The translations under genes were made by a program, and so were the position numbers. From positions 1 through 23,852 of the forward strand of contig CALFVP010000019.1 of the NCBI GenBank assembly GCA_937928175.1: a stretch of DNA of 23,852 nucleotides. Direction: 5' to 3'. The notes under the pieces were generated by a model, which searched no databases, was not told where the DNA came from, and was given only the letters and a program-made list of their open reading frames with translations. The stretch is from an uncultured bacterium (GTDB lineage Bacteria; Spirochaetota; Brevinematia; DTOW01). Positions 6,638 through 15,576 of the stretch are shown here, piece by piece (the first letter of the stretch is position 1; each line of letters begins with the position of its first letter).

Positions 6638-7687
6638 ATGGCATGGGAAGGAATAATAAGACACTACAGGGATTACTTACCAATAATAACGAACAAAACT
6701 CCTATAGTAACACTTTTAGAAGGTAATACCCCTCTTATAAGAGCTACAAACTTAGGTAAGGAACTAGGAATAGATCTTTTTGTGAAATTTGAAGGATTAA
6801 ATCCAACAGGATCGTTCAAAGATAGAGGTATGACTGTTGCTATATCAAAAGCACTTGAAAAAGGAGTTAAAGCCACGATATGTGCTTCGACTGGTAATAC
6901 TTCAGCATCAGCAGCTGCGTATTCAGCAAGAGCAGGTATAAAATCAATAGTACTAATTCCCAAAGGATACGTTGCACTTGGTAAACTAGCACAAGCAATG
7001 ATATACGGTTCAATTGTACTTGAGGTAGAAGGGAATTTTGACGATGCTCTAAACGTTGTAAGAGAAGCTTCAGAAGAGTTAGGAATAGAAATTGTAAACT
7101 CAATAAACCCCTACAGACTAGAAGGGCAAAAAACCGCATCTTTTGAGATATGCGATGCACTTGGTAAAGCACCAGATATTCAAGTTATGCCTGTAGGAAA
7201 CGCAGGTAATATAACAGCATACTGGATGGGATACAAACAATACAAGGAAGCAGGGAAAATAAATTCCTTACCTAAAATATTTGGAATACAAGCAAAAGGA
7301 GCAGCACCACTCGTATACAACAGAGTATTTGAAAAACCAGAAACCATAGCAACAGCTATAAGAATAGGAAACCCTGCAAGATGGCAAGAAGCAATTAAAG
7401 CAAAAGATGAATCAGGTGGCAAAATAATAGACGTGACAGACGAAGAAATAATAGAAGGATACAAAAAAATAGCTTCAAAAGATGGAATATTTGTAGAACC
7501 AGCATCGGCAGCCTCAATTGCAGGACTCATAAAACTAGTTAACTTAGGTGATATACCCAAAGGATCATTAGTAGTAGCAATAGCAACAGGAAACGGACTA
7601 AAAGACCCAAATACAGCAATATCAAACTTACCACCAACATTCACAGTAAAACCATCCATAGAAGAAGTAAAAAAATTCATTCAGTAG
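6638..7687 (+). CDS. thrC: Threonine synthase
   Basis: A 349-residue PLP-dependent enzyme converting O-phosphohomoserine to threonine, in the cytosol. Length and motifs fit the short Bacillus-type threonine synthase: LLEGNTPLIRA near the N-terminus, NPTGSFKDRGM with the PLP lysine at K61, STGNTSASAAAYSARAG for phosphate binding, PVGNAGN for the cofactor ring, and ATGNGLKDP near the end. The start has GGAG 7 bases upstream. The stop is followed after 1 base by the TonB-like gene, so the two are almost certainly co-transcribed. No homoserine kinase or homoserine dehydrogenase gene is nearby. Other fold-type II PLP enzymes (threonine dehydratase, cysteine synthase) are less likely given the full set of motifs. 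Confidence 0.95.
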   Translation: MAWEGIIRHYRDYLPIITNKTPIVTLLEGNTPLIRATNLGKELGIDLFVKFEGLNPTGSFKDRGMTVAISKALEKGVKATICASTGNTSASAAAYSARAGIKSIVLIPKGYVALGKLAQAMIYGSIVLEVEGNFDDALNVVREASEELGIEIVNSINPYRLEGQKTASFEICDALGKAPDIQVMPVGNAGNITAYWMGYKQYKEAGKINSLPKIFGIQAKGAAPLVYNRVFEKPETIATAIRIGNPARWQEAIKAKDESGGKIIDVTDEEIIEGYKKIASKDGIFVEPASAASIAGLIKLVNLGDIPKGSLVVAIATGNGLKDPNTAISNLPPTFTVKPSIEEVKKFIQ

Positions 7688-7688
7688 C

Positions 7689-8249
7689 ATGCTAAAGTAT
7701 ATACTATTATCTTCACTTATACATATATTAATCATAACTTCAATATCTCTTATACTAGAAAACAAACTAAAAGAAAAAACTCACTTCAATAATACCTACT
7801 TAAAACTTTCATTAACCACCTTCACAAAAGAAAATAAAAAACAAATAAAAACACCAACTACCAAAAACCGTATTCCCTCAGAGTTAAATGAAACCCCAAA
7901 AACAGATTACAAAAGTAACCAAGATAATTCTAAAAACAACGAAGAATATCCAATACCAAAAGATGACATTGGAAATATGATACCTCCTAAATTAATTTAT
8001 AGCCCCAACATAACTTACCCCATTCAAGCAAAAATCAGAAACATCGAAGGAAGTGTATACATCGAAATAACAATATCCACAAACGGAAGAGTAACAAAAG
8101 CACAAATAATAAAAAGCAGCGAACACCAAATTCTTGACTATTATGCACTCGAATACGTAAAAAACATTCTATTCTCCCCCGCAAAAAACAAAGATGGAAA
8201 CCCCATAGAAGTAAAATCAACCTACATTGTTCACTTCATCCTGAAGTAA
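7689..8249 (+). CDS. TonB-like energy transducer (TonB C-terminal domain)
   Basis: 186 residues: an N-terminal signal-anchor helix (about 3-24), a hydrophilic Lys/Asn/Thr-rich linker (about 30-95), and a TonB C-terminal domain (about 98-186) containing the typical segment GSVYIEITISTNGRVTKAQI followed by YVKNILFSPAKN. TonB proteins span the periplasm and pass proton-motive energy from ExbB/ExbD to outer-membrane receptors. Neither ExbBD nor a receptor is in the window, and the linker is not strikingly proline-rich, so it may be a TonB-family protein with another role. It starts 1 base after thrC, with no separate promoter, so its expression is tied to threonine synthesis. That pairing is unexpected. 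Confidence 0.82.
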   Translation: MLKYILLSSLIHILIITSISLILENKLKEKTHFNNTYLKLSLTTFTKENKKQIKTPTTKNRIPSELNETPKTDYKSNQDNSKNNEEYPIPKDDIGNMIPPKLIYSPNITYPIQAKIRNIEGSVYIEITISTNGRVTKAQIIKSSEHQILDYYALEYVKNILFSPAKNKDGNPIEVKSTYIVHFILK

Positions 8250-8309
8250 AAATATAGTTGATTTAATAGTAGTGTAAAATACAAAATTTCTCAAAAAAAG
8301 GATAAAACC

Positions 8310-9359
8310 ATGTTTAAAAAACCAAAAATATTGATAGATGCCCAAATGCTATCAAGAAACCAAATAACAGGAATAGGAAGGTACATTGAAGAACTATTAA
8401 CGTTTCTAACAAAATACGAAGAATTTGATTGGGAAATAGTAAAACCAAAACCTATAAAAGGATATAGAACAATTTGGGAGCACACACTACTACCAATAGA
8501 AACTCTAATCAAAAAAGCTGACTTACTCTTCTCACCTTCTAATATAATACCCTTATATTTACCCAAAAAAGTTAAAGTTATCGTAACTGTACACGATGTA
8601 AGAGTCAAAGCTTTTCCAGAAACATTCTCTAGAAATACAAGAATGTACTATAATTTGATCTACAGTTACTTATTCAAAAGAGCAAACGCAGTAATAACCG
8701 TATCAGAATTTTCAAAAAGTGAGATTTTGAAATATTTTCCTGAATCTGAGGGCAAAGTTTACGTAATACCAAACGGAATAAATACCCAAAAATTTAGGTT
8801 TCTTAACATCCCAAAGAAAAAACAAATACTCTTCATAGGAGCAATTGCAAAACATAAAAATATAAAAGTGATATTTGAATCTTTTTCTAGAATATACAAA
8901 CTCATACCACACAAAATAGTTATCGTTGGTAGCAAAGACAGTGGAATGCCACAGGATGAAGAAATGTTTAAACTAATAAACTCAATTCCTCAAGAAAGAA
9001 TTATCTTTACAGGTAAAATTGGTGATGAAGAAGTTATAAACTTATACAACGAATCCGAAGTATTCATTTTCCCTTCACTCTACGAAGGATTTGGGTTTCC
9101 CGTACTTGAAGCGATGTCATGTGGATGCCCGGTAATCGCATCGAATAGATCAAGTATTCCAGAAGTATGCGGAGATGCCGGAATACTATTCGACCCAGAA
9201 AACCCAGAAGATTTAGCCCAAAAAATACTGGAAGTTACACAAAACGAAAACCTTGCAAAAGACTTAATAAAAAAAGGACTTGAAAGAGTAAAATCATTCT
9301 CATGGGAAGAAACATCAAAAATGTATATAAGCCTAATGAAAAAAGTAATATATGAATAA
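8310..9359 (+). CDS. GT4-family (GT-B) glycosyltransferase
   Basis: 349 residues of the GT4 type, transferring a sugar from a nucleotide donor on the cytoplasmic side of the membrane. The N-terminal half has ITGIGRYIEELL (donor-loop glycines) and VTVHDVR. The C-terminal half has the classical motif YEGFGFPVLEAMSCGCPVIA with E259 and E267 in EX7E spacing, then SSIPEVCGDAG. An AAGGA ribosome site precedes the ATG. It is the first gene of a four-gene block and overlaps the next by 8 bases, implying coupled translation. Sugar specificity cannot be read from the sequence. The mannosyl- or rhamnosyl-transferases of O-antigen or capsule clusters are the usual relatives. Confidence 0.9.
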   Translation: MFKKPKILIDAQMLSRNQITGIGRYIEELLTFLTKYEEFDWEIVKPKPIKGYRTIWEHTLLPIETLIKKADLLFSPSNIIPLYLPKKVKVIVTVHDVRVKAFPETFSRNTRMYYNLIYSYLFKRANAVITVSEFSKSEILKYFPESEGKVYVIPNGINTQKFRFLNIPKKKQILFIGAIAKHKNIKVIFESFSRIYKLIPHKIVIVGSKDSGMPQDEEMFKLINSIPQERIIFTGKIGDEEVINLYNESEVFIFPSLYEGFGFPVLEAMSCGCPVIASNRSSIPEVCGDAGILFDPENPEDLAQKILEVTQNENLAKDLIKKGLERVKSFSWEETSKMYISLMKKVIYE

Positions 9360-10851
9360 CCTACCTAACATAAAAAAGAGTTACATATACGTAACAATCT
9401 CACAAATAGTAAATGCTATCTATCCACTTTTAACTGTTCCCTATATAGCAAGAGTGTTAGGTCCTGAGGTACTAGGTAAAGTAAACTTCTCATTTTCTTT
9501 AGTACAATACTTTATAATATTTTCAAGTCTAGGAATAATTCTATACGGTGCAAGAGAAATATCAAAAATTAGAGATAACAATGAAGAAGTAAACAGAGTA
9601 TTTTCAGAACTATTTTCATTAGTATTCCTATCTACAACAGTATCTTCAATACTGTACTTACTCCTCTTTATTTTCATAGATAAAATAAAAAGTGATCCAT
9701 ACCTTTACCTAATAATGGGGATGGGGTTATTCTTTAACCAAATGGCAGTAAGTTGGTTTTTCGTAGGAACAGAAAATTTTAAGTACATTTCCATAAGAAA
9801 CGTACTTTTCAAAATCCTCATGATATTTCTAATTTTTATCAGTATAAAATCCCAAGAAGATTACTTAATTTACTCATTTTTACTATCTCTATCCCTATTT
9901 GGTACAAACATTCTCGACTTTACCCTTGCACTTAAATACGTAAAAGTAAAAATTACTTTCTCATTCCTTAAGCACCTAAGACCATTGATAATATTTTTTT
10001 TAAGTGGAATACTGTCTGTCTTTTATAGTGGCACAGAAGTAATAACACTTGGATTTATTTTAGGGAACGAAGGAGACAAAGCCGTAGGAATATTCACAAT
10101 ATCTAAAAGACCCGTATCTCTTATCCTATTTATAATAGGAGCACTTATGTCTGTAAACTTCTCTAGAATATCCTACATAGTTAGCAAGGATAACAAAGAA
10201 GAATACAAACATTTCTTCCTAAAAACATCAAATTTTATCATGTTAATTTCTACTTTCGTATCAACAATGACGTTTATATTATCAAAAGAAATACTTCTCA
10301 TAATAGGTGGCAAAGATTTTGTAGAAGGAGAAATATGCCTAAAGATTCTATCTTTAGTAGGATTATTAACGATCTTAAGGAACATTCTAGAATCAAACGT
10401 AATAATACCGTACAGTAAAGAAAAAACCCTTCTTATAACACAAATACTAAGCTGGACTACTATGATGGTAGTATGTATCATCACAATACAAAAGTACAGT
10501 TACATTGGAGCAAGCATTGGCTTATTAATAGGTACACTAACCTCATTAACAATATTCATTGTTGCATCTATAAAGACACTTGAATTTAACCCAATCACAA
10601 AAGAAATGTTAATTTACTTTGCATTATCAATAGTAATAGTTATTTCTCATTCAGTATTCCAAAGTACAATATCAAAAATTCCTTTACTGGGTAATATAAA
10701 CACCGTAACAGAAGCTCTATTATTCTGCTCAATAGTAAGTATTACATACGGAATAATTTATACTCTTTTACTACTTATATTAAAGGATAAAAGCTTAGAA
10801 CTTGTTATAAAAACATTGCTCCAATTTATTCCCAAATACCTAAAAAAATAA
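9352..10851 (+). CDS. Wzx-like polysaccharide flippase (RfbX/MATE-type)
   Basis: 499 residues, almost entirely hydrophobic segments separated by short charged loops, giving about 12-14 membrane helices. The start (SYIYVTISQIVNAIYPLLTV, then PYIARVLGPEVLGKVNFSFS) is diagnostic for the polysaccharide biosynthesis/Wzx family, which flips undecaprenyl-linked oligosaccharides across the inner membrane. A further typical block is the segment around NQMAVSWFFVGTENF. Its start codon lies within the end of the preceding glycosyltransferase gene. Presence of Wzx suggests a Wzx/Wzy route, but no Wzy polymerase or chain-length regulator is visible here. Short-chain glycans without Wzy are also possible. 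Confidence 0.9.
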   Translation: MNNLPNIKKSYIYVTISQIVNAIYPLLTVPYIARVLGPEVLGKVNFSFSLVQYFIIFSSLGIILYGAREISKIRDNNEEVNRVFSELFSLVFLSTTVSSILYLLLFIFIDKIKSDPYLYLIMGMGLFFNQMAVSWFFVGTENFKYISIRNVLFKILMIFLIFISIKSQEDYLIYSFLLSLSLFGTNILDFTLALKYVKVKITFSFLKHLRPLIIFFLSGILSVFYSGTEVITLGFILGNEGDKAVGIFTISKRPVSLILFIIGALMSVNFSRISYIVSKDNKEEYKHFFLKTSNFIMLISTFVSTMTFILSKEILLIIGGKDFVEGEICLKILSLVGLLTILRNILESNVIIPYSKEKTLLITQILSWTTMMVVCIITIQKYSYIGASIGLLIGTLTSLTIFIVASIKTLEFNPITKEMLIYFALSIVIVISHSVFQSTISKIPLLGNINTVTEALLFCSIVSITYGIIYTLLLLILKDKSLELVIKTLLQFIPKYLKK

Positions 10852-10863
10852 ATACCAAATTAG

Positions 10864-10893
10864 TTGAAAAAAAATTTTAAAGTTGAATAGAAT
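10864..10893 (+). promoter_or_regulatory. Predicted internal promoter within the polysaccharide cluster
   Basis: TTGAAA (10864-10869), 18-base spacer, TAGAAT (10888-10893), in the 49-base gap after the flippase gene. The -10 box ends 7 bases before ATG 10901, so the transcript would start at or beside the start codon (leaderless). An in-frame TTG at 10883 lies upstream of this -10 box and would not be translated from such an mRNA. Confidence 0.5.
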
Positions 10894-10900
10894 TAGAGAA

Positions 10901-11923
10901 ATGAATTTAAAGATAAGGTTTCACCTTTCATATCCACTATTTATGGACAAAGGTGGTGGAGTTACTCAAGCCTACGAAGCTGTAAAAGCTCTAAATAAGT
11001 TAGGGTACGACGTAAAACCTTTAGATTGGTTTTCAGATGAGTTAGACTTTGACATTCTCATGTTATTTGGTTTTACTCACTTCAACCCACAAATTATAGA
11101 ATACTTAAAACAAAAGAATAAAAAAGTAATAACAGAACCAATCTTTGTTAGAACAAATAGTTACATATTTAACCTTCTAGCCAAACCTTTAAAGTATTTT
11201 CCTACCTTAAATATGATAAAAGTTAGATACCAGATTCTTAAACTCTCAGATTTTGTATTTCCAAATTCCGAAATAGAAAAAGAAGAAATAAAAATATTTT
11301 ACGGGATAGAAAAAGAAAAGATGTTTGTTGCACGTTTAGGGCTGCCAAGCTACGTAGAAGAGTTAGAAAATGAAGTTTCAGAAGAACTATTTTACCAGAA
11401 GTACGGTATAAGAGATTTTGTATTTTACCCATCTGCTAGAATATCTATAAGGAAAAACCAAATAAGACTTGTAAAAGCATTAAAAGGTACAGGAATTAAG
11501 CTAGTTTTAACGGGATGCAATGACATAGAAAAAGAAATAGAAAACGAATTTAAAGAATTAACAAAAAACGATAAAGATATATTATGCTTACCTGTACTCG
11601 ATAAAAAAATGCTAATATCAGCTTACAAAAACGCAAGAATACTTTCTTTTGTTTCACTCGCAGAAACAGCAGGTATAATAGGAATAGAAGGAGGTTACTT
11701 CAAAAATAGCTTAATACTAAGCAATATACCAATATTTAGAGAATACTTCAAAAACTTTGCAACTTACGTAAACAGCAAAGATCCAAAAGATATAAAAGAA
11801 AAAATATTTAAATCAATGGAAAACAAAGAAAAAAATAACGAACTAAGAGAATACATATTAAACAACCTAACATGGAAAAATCATGCAGAGGTAATTCATA
11901 ATTGCTTAGTTAAAATGTTATGA
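10901..11923 (+). CDS. Glycosyltransferase, GT4-like
   Basis: With ATG 10901 as start it has 340 residues and opens MNLKIRFHLSYPLFMDKGGG, where the glycine-rich loop is typical of GT-B enzymes. The C-terminal half has SARISIRKNQIRLVKAL (nucleotide-sugar binding region) and SLAETAGIIGIEGGYFKNSL, where E and E have the EX7E spacing of GT4. The acidic first glutamate and the GYFKN tail are shared with the next gene, so the two may be distant paralogues. A TTG 18 bases upstream in frame was not chosen: it lacks an SD and lies within the predicted promoter. Its last codon overlaps the next start as ATGA. Substrate unknown. Confidence 0.82.
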   Translation: MNLKIRFHLSYPLFMDKGGGVTQAYEAVKALNKLGYDVKPLDWFSDELDFDILMLFGFTHFNPQIIEYLKQKNKKVITEPIFVRTNSYIFNLLAKPLKYFPTLNMIKVRYQILKLSDFVFPNSEIEKEEIKIFYGIEKEKMFVARLGLPSYVEELENEVSEELFYQKYGIRDFVFYPSARISIRKNQIRLVKALKGTGIKLVLTGCNDIEKEIENEFKELTKNDKDILCLPVLDKKMLISAYKNARILSFVSLAETAGIIGIEGGYFKNSLILSNIPIFREYFKNFATYVNSKDPKDIKEKIFKSMENKEKNNELREYILNNLTWKNHAEVIHNCLVKML

Positions 11924-13203
11924 AAAAGAAAAGATTTTTAACTCTTTTTGGAAGCGAAGAACTCGAATACGGAGAAAATACTCAACTTATAAAGATGACA
12001 GGCATGATACCGTTTAAAATTCACAAAAAATACGGATACAAATCATCAATAGTATTCCACAAAACAGAAGAAAAGTTTACTTACCACAAAAACGCTGTAA
12101 AAGGACTAAAATTAATATTGCTACCCAAAGAAGGTAAAATATTCAAATTAGATAAGGCACTTTTAAAGTTTTTATTCAAACATGCAAAAAGCATAGATAT
12201 ACTCCACAGGTTACACTACTCTTTACAAACACTTGTATACGTAATCATATACAAAATATTAAACCCCAAAGGAATAGCATACGTAACAATCGATAACGAT
12301 CTTAGTACTCTAAAGTCTTTTCCAAAATCTCTTCTCCTTAAACATCCAAAAAACTTTATAAGAAATTTCATAGTATACAATATAATAGAACCTATATTCT
12401 TAAAGTTAGTTGATATAATGTCAAGTGAAACAACCCAAGGTACAGAAATATTAAAAAATCTCTACAAAAAGTATAAAGATAAATTCTATTACCAACCCTG
12501 CGGAATAGATGAATACTTCATAAAAGAAAATAAAATAGAAATAAAAAGTTTTGAAGAAAAAGAGAATATAATACTGACGGTATCTAGGATAGGAATACCA
12601 CAAAAATATCATGAAATGTTACTTAGAGCACTAGAAAAAATTGATCTTAAAGATTGGAAAGTAGTTATGGTTGGTAAATTAGTAAGTGAAGATCCTGAAG
12701 AATTTTCAAGAGAATTTTTTTACTACAATCCCCATCTCAGAGATAAAGTGAACTTTAGCAAAAACTTCACAAAGTTTTTTGAAGAATTTCTATCTAAAAA
12801 TCCACATCTAAGGGACAAAATAATAATAACAGGACATATAGAAGACAGAAAAACTCTATACGATTTATACAATAGATCAAAAATATTCGTAATGACTTCA
12901 ATATTTGAGAGTTTTGGTATAGTAATGGTAGAAGCTGGATACTTTAAAAACTACCTTCTTACAACAAACGTTACGAGTGCTAACGATATAACTTTAAACG
13001 GAACAGTAGGTGATGTTGTTGAGATTGGAGATGTTGATGCTTTTGCTCAAAAATTACAGTTTGCCATAGATCACCCTGAATACATAAAAGAAAAAGGTGA
13101 GAAATTTAGACAACACGTACTAAACAACTTCTTATGGGACAATATAGTAGACAGACTCCAAAACCAAATAGAAAGAATACTAAAAGAAAGAACGTTTAAA
13201 TAA
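11920..13203 (+). CDS. Glycosyltransferase, GT4-like, with internal duplication
   Basis: 427 residues, last gene of the polysaccharide block, translationally coupled to the previous gene through an ATGA overlap. The C-terminal half is a GT4 nucleotide-sugar domain: ILTVSRIGIPQKYHEMLLRA, KDWKVVMVGKL, DLYNRSKIFVMTSIFESFG and VEAGYFKNYLLTTN with the EX7E glutamates. Unusually, NPHLRDK occurs twice (residues 270-276 and 294-300), each time after a phenylalanine/glutamate-rich helix. This suggests a 24-residue tandem duplication in the loop that relatives usually have once. The enzyme probably acts at the cytoplasmic membrane in the same pathway as its neighbours. The 3' end overlaps the convergent DUF58 gene by 8 bases, and no terminator is visible. 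Confidence 0.85.
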   Translation: MKKKRFLTLFGSEELEYGENTQLIKMTGMIPFKIHKKYGYKSSIVFHKTEEKFTYHKNAVKGLKLILLPKEGKIFKLDKALLKFLFKHAKSIDILHRLHYSLQTLVYVIIYKILNPKGIAYVTIDNDLSTLKSFPKSLLLKHPKNFIRNFIVYNIIEPIFLKLVDIMSSETTQGTEILKNLYKKYKDKFYYQPCGIDEYFIKENKIEIKSFEEKENIILTVSRIGIPQKYHEMLLRALEKIDLKDWKVVMVGKLVSEDPEEFSREFFYYNPHLRDKVNFSKNFTKFFEEFLSKNPHLRDKIIITGHIEDRKTLYDLYNRSKIFVMTSIFESFGIVMVEAGYFKNYLLTTNVTSANDITLNGTVGDVVEIGDVDAFAQKLQFAIDHPEYIKEKGEKFRQHVLNNFLWDNIVDRLQNQIERILKERTFK

Positions 13204-14404
13204 CTCTTTCTATTTGAGCCGAACTTTCAACTTTTAAGGTGTTGTAAATTCTAATACTTCTACTACTTGCAAACCCTATATTCTTATTGGGATGGACATT
13301 GTAAACAAAAACTTCATGTCCTTTTGCTGAAATATCGTAAAGCATAAGTTTGGATTCTTCATCAAGGTTAGGTGTTATAACTATAATAGCTGATCCCCAA
13401 GGCAAACTTATACTCATATTCTTAAGCATTCCAAAGAAAGTAACTTTATTCTGAGGATACACTCTAGCCAAAAGCTCAAAAATACTTGAAACATGAGTAT
13501 TTCCACCTAAAACAGGAACTTCAAAAAACCCAAGCGGATTCTCTATAATTGTTCCTCCCTTAATAGAAGACTTTCTTCTAACTTCACCGTTAGTTAAAAT
13601 TCCCACTTCTTGGTGGTAAGTATGTAACTCAAATACCAACGTAGTAGCAAGCTCTATGGAAAACTCTTCGTAAAAATCTGAATATTTCATATCGTAATCT
13701 TGGTGATACAAATTCAAAACAACAACACTTCCAGAAGAAACAGAATAATTATAGTAATTCACGTAAAGTTTACCATGTCTGGCAGAAATTTTCCAGTTTA
13801 TTTTCCTAATTTCATCACCGTACCTGTAATCTCTAATACCTTGAATTTTCGTAAGATCCTCAAATATTGGCAACCTATTTTTTATCTCTCCGTAAGGTTG
13901 TAAAATACTCTTATCTATATCTGGGTGGGGAAGTATGTTAGGAAAAACAGTAATAAAATCAACGGTATCGTATTCTTTGCTTAAGAAAGTATTCATAAAA
14001 ATATCTTTAAATTCTACTAAAGTAGGTCCTAGGTGATGATCTCCTCTCTTACTCCCAACAACCTTGTACTTTATAATCTTGCTAGATTTGGGAAGAAGAA
14101 AAACAAAAAACGACTCTTTCTGCTTAAAAGAAAGTTCCATACTAGTATAATCGTAAACCCAAGCAACCATAGGGAAAATACTACTGTTCTCAATCACTAC
14201 TCCTACAAAAGTACTATCACCGTTAAATATCTTTACGCTTTCAATGTACCTTTTGATACGAAAACTATTGAACACAATATTACAGTACAGTCTATTAAAA
14301 ACAATTACCGATATCACCGATACTACACAAAATACAGTCTCATAAGATGGAAAAACCAAAATAAAAGATATTAAAGCTAAAGTCCCAAATATATACTTAC
14401 CCAT
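13196..14404 (-). CDS. DUF58 domain protein
   Basis: 402 residues. Two N-terminal membrane helices (about 4-40) are followed by a beta-rich region and the DUF58 signature at 189-212 (GIRDYRYGDEIRKINWKISA, then RHGKLYV). DUF58 proteins resemble von Willebrand factor A domains and nearly always sit beside a MoxR ATPase, as here: the gene starts 4 bases after the moxR stop, with no clear SD, so translation is probably coupled. The pair is thought to assist assembly or activation of envelope or secreted protein complexes. The usual third partners (transglutaminase-like or VWA membrane proteins) are absent, because the next gene is convergent. Confidence 0.9.
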   Translation of the reverse strand: MGKYIFGTLALISFILVFPSYETVFCVVSVISVIVFNRLYCNIVFNSFRIKRYIESVKIFNGDSTFVGVVIENSSIFPMVAWVYDYTSMELSFKQKESFFVFLLPKSSKIIKYKVVGSKRGDHHLGPTLVEFKDIFMNTFLSKEYDTVDFITVFPNILPHPDIDKSILQPYGEIKNRLPIFEDLTKIQGIRDYRYGDEIRKINWKISARHGKLYVNYYNYSVSSGSVVVLNLYHQDYDMKYSDFYEEFSIELATTLVFELHTYHQEVGILTNGEVRRKSSIKGGTIIENPLGFFEVPVLGGNTHVSSIFELLARVYPQNKVTFFGMLKNMSISLPWGSAIIVITPNLDEESKLMLYDISAKGHEVFVYNVHPNKNIGFASSRSIRIYNTLKVESSAQIERVI

Positions 14405-14408
14405 ACTA

Positions 14409-15365
14409 CTAAGTTTTTACTTCCTCAACTGGTACTTCAACAGATTCAAGCATCGAATTCAATATATCTTCAGGTTTAATTCCCTTAAGTTTTGCTTCAG
14501 GCTTAAGTATCAACCTATGTTTAAGACAAGGAATTACAACAGACTTTATATCTTCAGGTATAACGTAATCTCTACCGTTTATAGCTGCAATAGCTTGTGA
14601 TATCTTAAAAATACTTAAAGAACCTCTAGGAGAAGCACCAAGAATTAAATAAGGGTGATTTCTAGTTTTGTTAACTATTTCAACAATGTACTTTTTAAGG
14701 CTTTCTTCTATGTAGACTTTTTTAACTTCCTCTTGGACATCCGTAATATCTTTTGTAGTAACAACATGCGAAATAGTTTCAATAGGATGAATTTCTTTTT
14801 GTGATGTTAAAATATCTACTTCTTCTTGTGGAGTTGGATAACCTAGAGAGATATTTATTATAAACCTATCCATTTGTGCTTCAGGCAAAGGAAAAGTTCC
14901 TTCAAACTCTATAGGATTCTGAGTTGCAAGAACTATAAAAGGACTAGGAAGATTAAAAGTAACACCTTCAACTGAAAGTTGAATTTCTCCCATAGCTTCA
15001 AGTAAAGCTGATTGAGTTTTAGGAGTTGCTCTGTTTATTTCATCAACCAAAAGTATATTTGAAATTATAGGTCCCTTTTTGAACTCAAACTTCTTAGTCT
15101 CAGGGTTATATATCGAAACACCTATTATATCAGAAGGTAACAAATCAGGAGTAGCTTGAACCCTCTTAAATACACCATTTATACTTTTAGCTATAGCTCT
15201 TGCTAACATCGTTTTACCTACACCAGGTATATCTTCAATCAAAACATGCCCTCTAGAGTACATAGCAGCAAGAATTAGCTTTATCTGCTTACTTTTACCT
15301 ATTATGACTTTACTAACATTAGCTACTATACTAGAAGATATTTCCTTTACCATCTTAACATCCAT
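14409..15365 (-). CDS. MoxR-family AAA+ ATPase
   Basis: 318 residues, cytosolic AAA+ ATPase. Walker A is GVGKT (48-52, K51) and Walker B is LLVDEINRATPKTQSALLEA with D108/E109. The family stretch ATQNPIEFEGTFPLPEAQMD and the sensor 2 region GASPRGSLSIFKISQA are both clear. MoxR ATPases act as chaperones inserting cofactors or remodelling client complexes together with DUF58/VWA proteins; the DUF58 gene directly downstream is the expected partner. A GGTGGAG ribosome site lies just before the ATG, and a near-consensus promoter is upstream (15391-15419). No methanol dehydrogenase or other specific client is nearby, so the client is unknown. Confidence 0.95.
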   Translation of the reverse strand: MDVKMVKEISSSIVANVSKVIIGKSKQIKLILAAMYSRGHVLIEDIPGVGKTMLARAIAKSINGVFKRVQATPDLLPSDIIGVSIYNPETKKFEFKKGPIISNILLVDEINRATPKTQSALLEAMGEIQLSVEGVTFNLPSPFIVLATQNPIEFEGTFPLPEAQMDRFIINISLGYPTPQEEVDILTSQKEIHPIETISHVVTTKDITDVQEEVKKVYIEESLKKYIVEIVNKTRNHPYLILGASPRGSLSIFKISQAIAAINGRDYVIPEDIKSVVIPCLKHRLILKPEAKLKGIKPEDILNSMLESVEVPVEEVKT

Positions 15366-15390
15366 ACTCCACCTTCCCTTTATAACGAGA

Positions 15391-15419
15391 ATTATAACTC
15401 TCTAAACTATTTTTTTCAA
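15391..15419 (-). promoter_or_regulatory. Predicted promoter of moxR-DUF58
   Basis: Minus strand TTGAAA (15419-15414), 17-base spacer, TATAAT (15396-15391). This is the best sigma70-type match in the window. The start near 15384 leaves a short leader that includes the GGTGGAG site of moxR. Confidence 0.7.
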
Positions 15420-15538
15420 CAAAACAATATAACTAAAACATTTTACTCCAACTCTAAAAACACCATACCCTTAAAATCAATAAAACCCCATAACTAAAAC
15501 ATCTAAAAAACTTTCAAACCAAAATAACAATTCAAATT

Positions 15539-15568
15539 TTGAAAAAGATAATACTTTAAGTAGATAAT
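15539..15568 (+). promoter_or_regulatory. Predicted promoter of the UvrD-type helicase gene
   Basis: TTGAAA (15539-15544), 18-base spacer, GATAAT (15563-15568). The -10 box ends 8 bases before the ATG, and no SD is present, so the mRNA would begin at or beside the start codon. The rest of the 211-base divergent gap (15366-15576) is A-rich, and I see no other structure in it. Confidence 0.5.
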
Positions 15569-15576
15569 TTCTGAAT

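Noticed and set aside
6867..7172. Minus-strand open frame inside thrC
   Set aside because: Lies opposite a well-conserved enzyme gene, is low-complexity Leu-rich, and has no RBS or promoter.
10883..10900. TTG start adding six residues to the glycosyltransferase at 10901
   Set aside because: No SD, and the codon lies upstream of or within the predicted -10 box.
15366..15576. tRNA or other RNA gene in the largest divergent gap besides 4060-4296
   Set aside because: No cloverleaf arms or GTTC-like T-loop; only A-rich sequence and two promoters.
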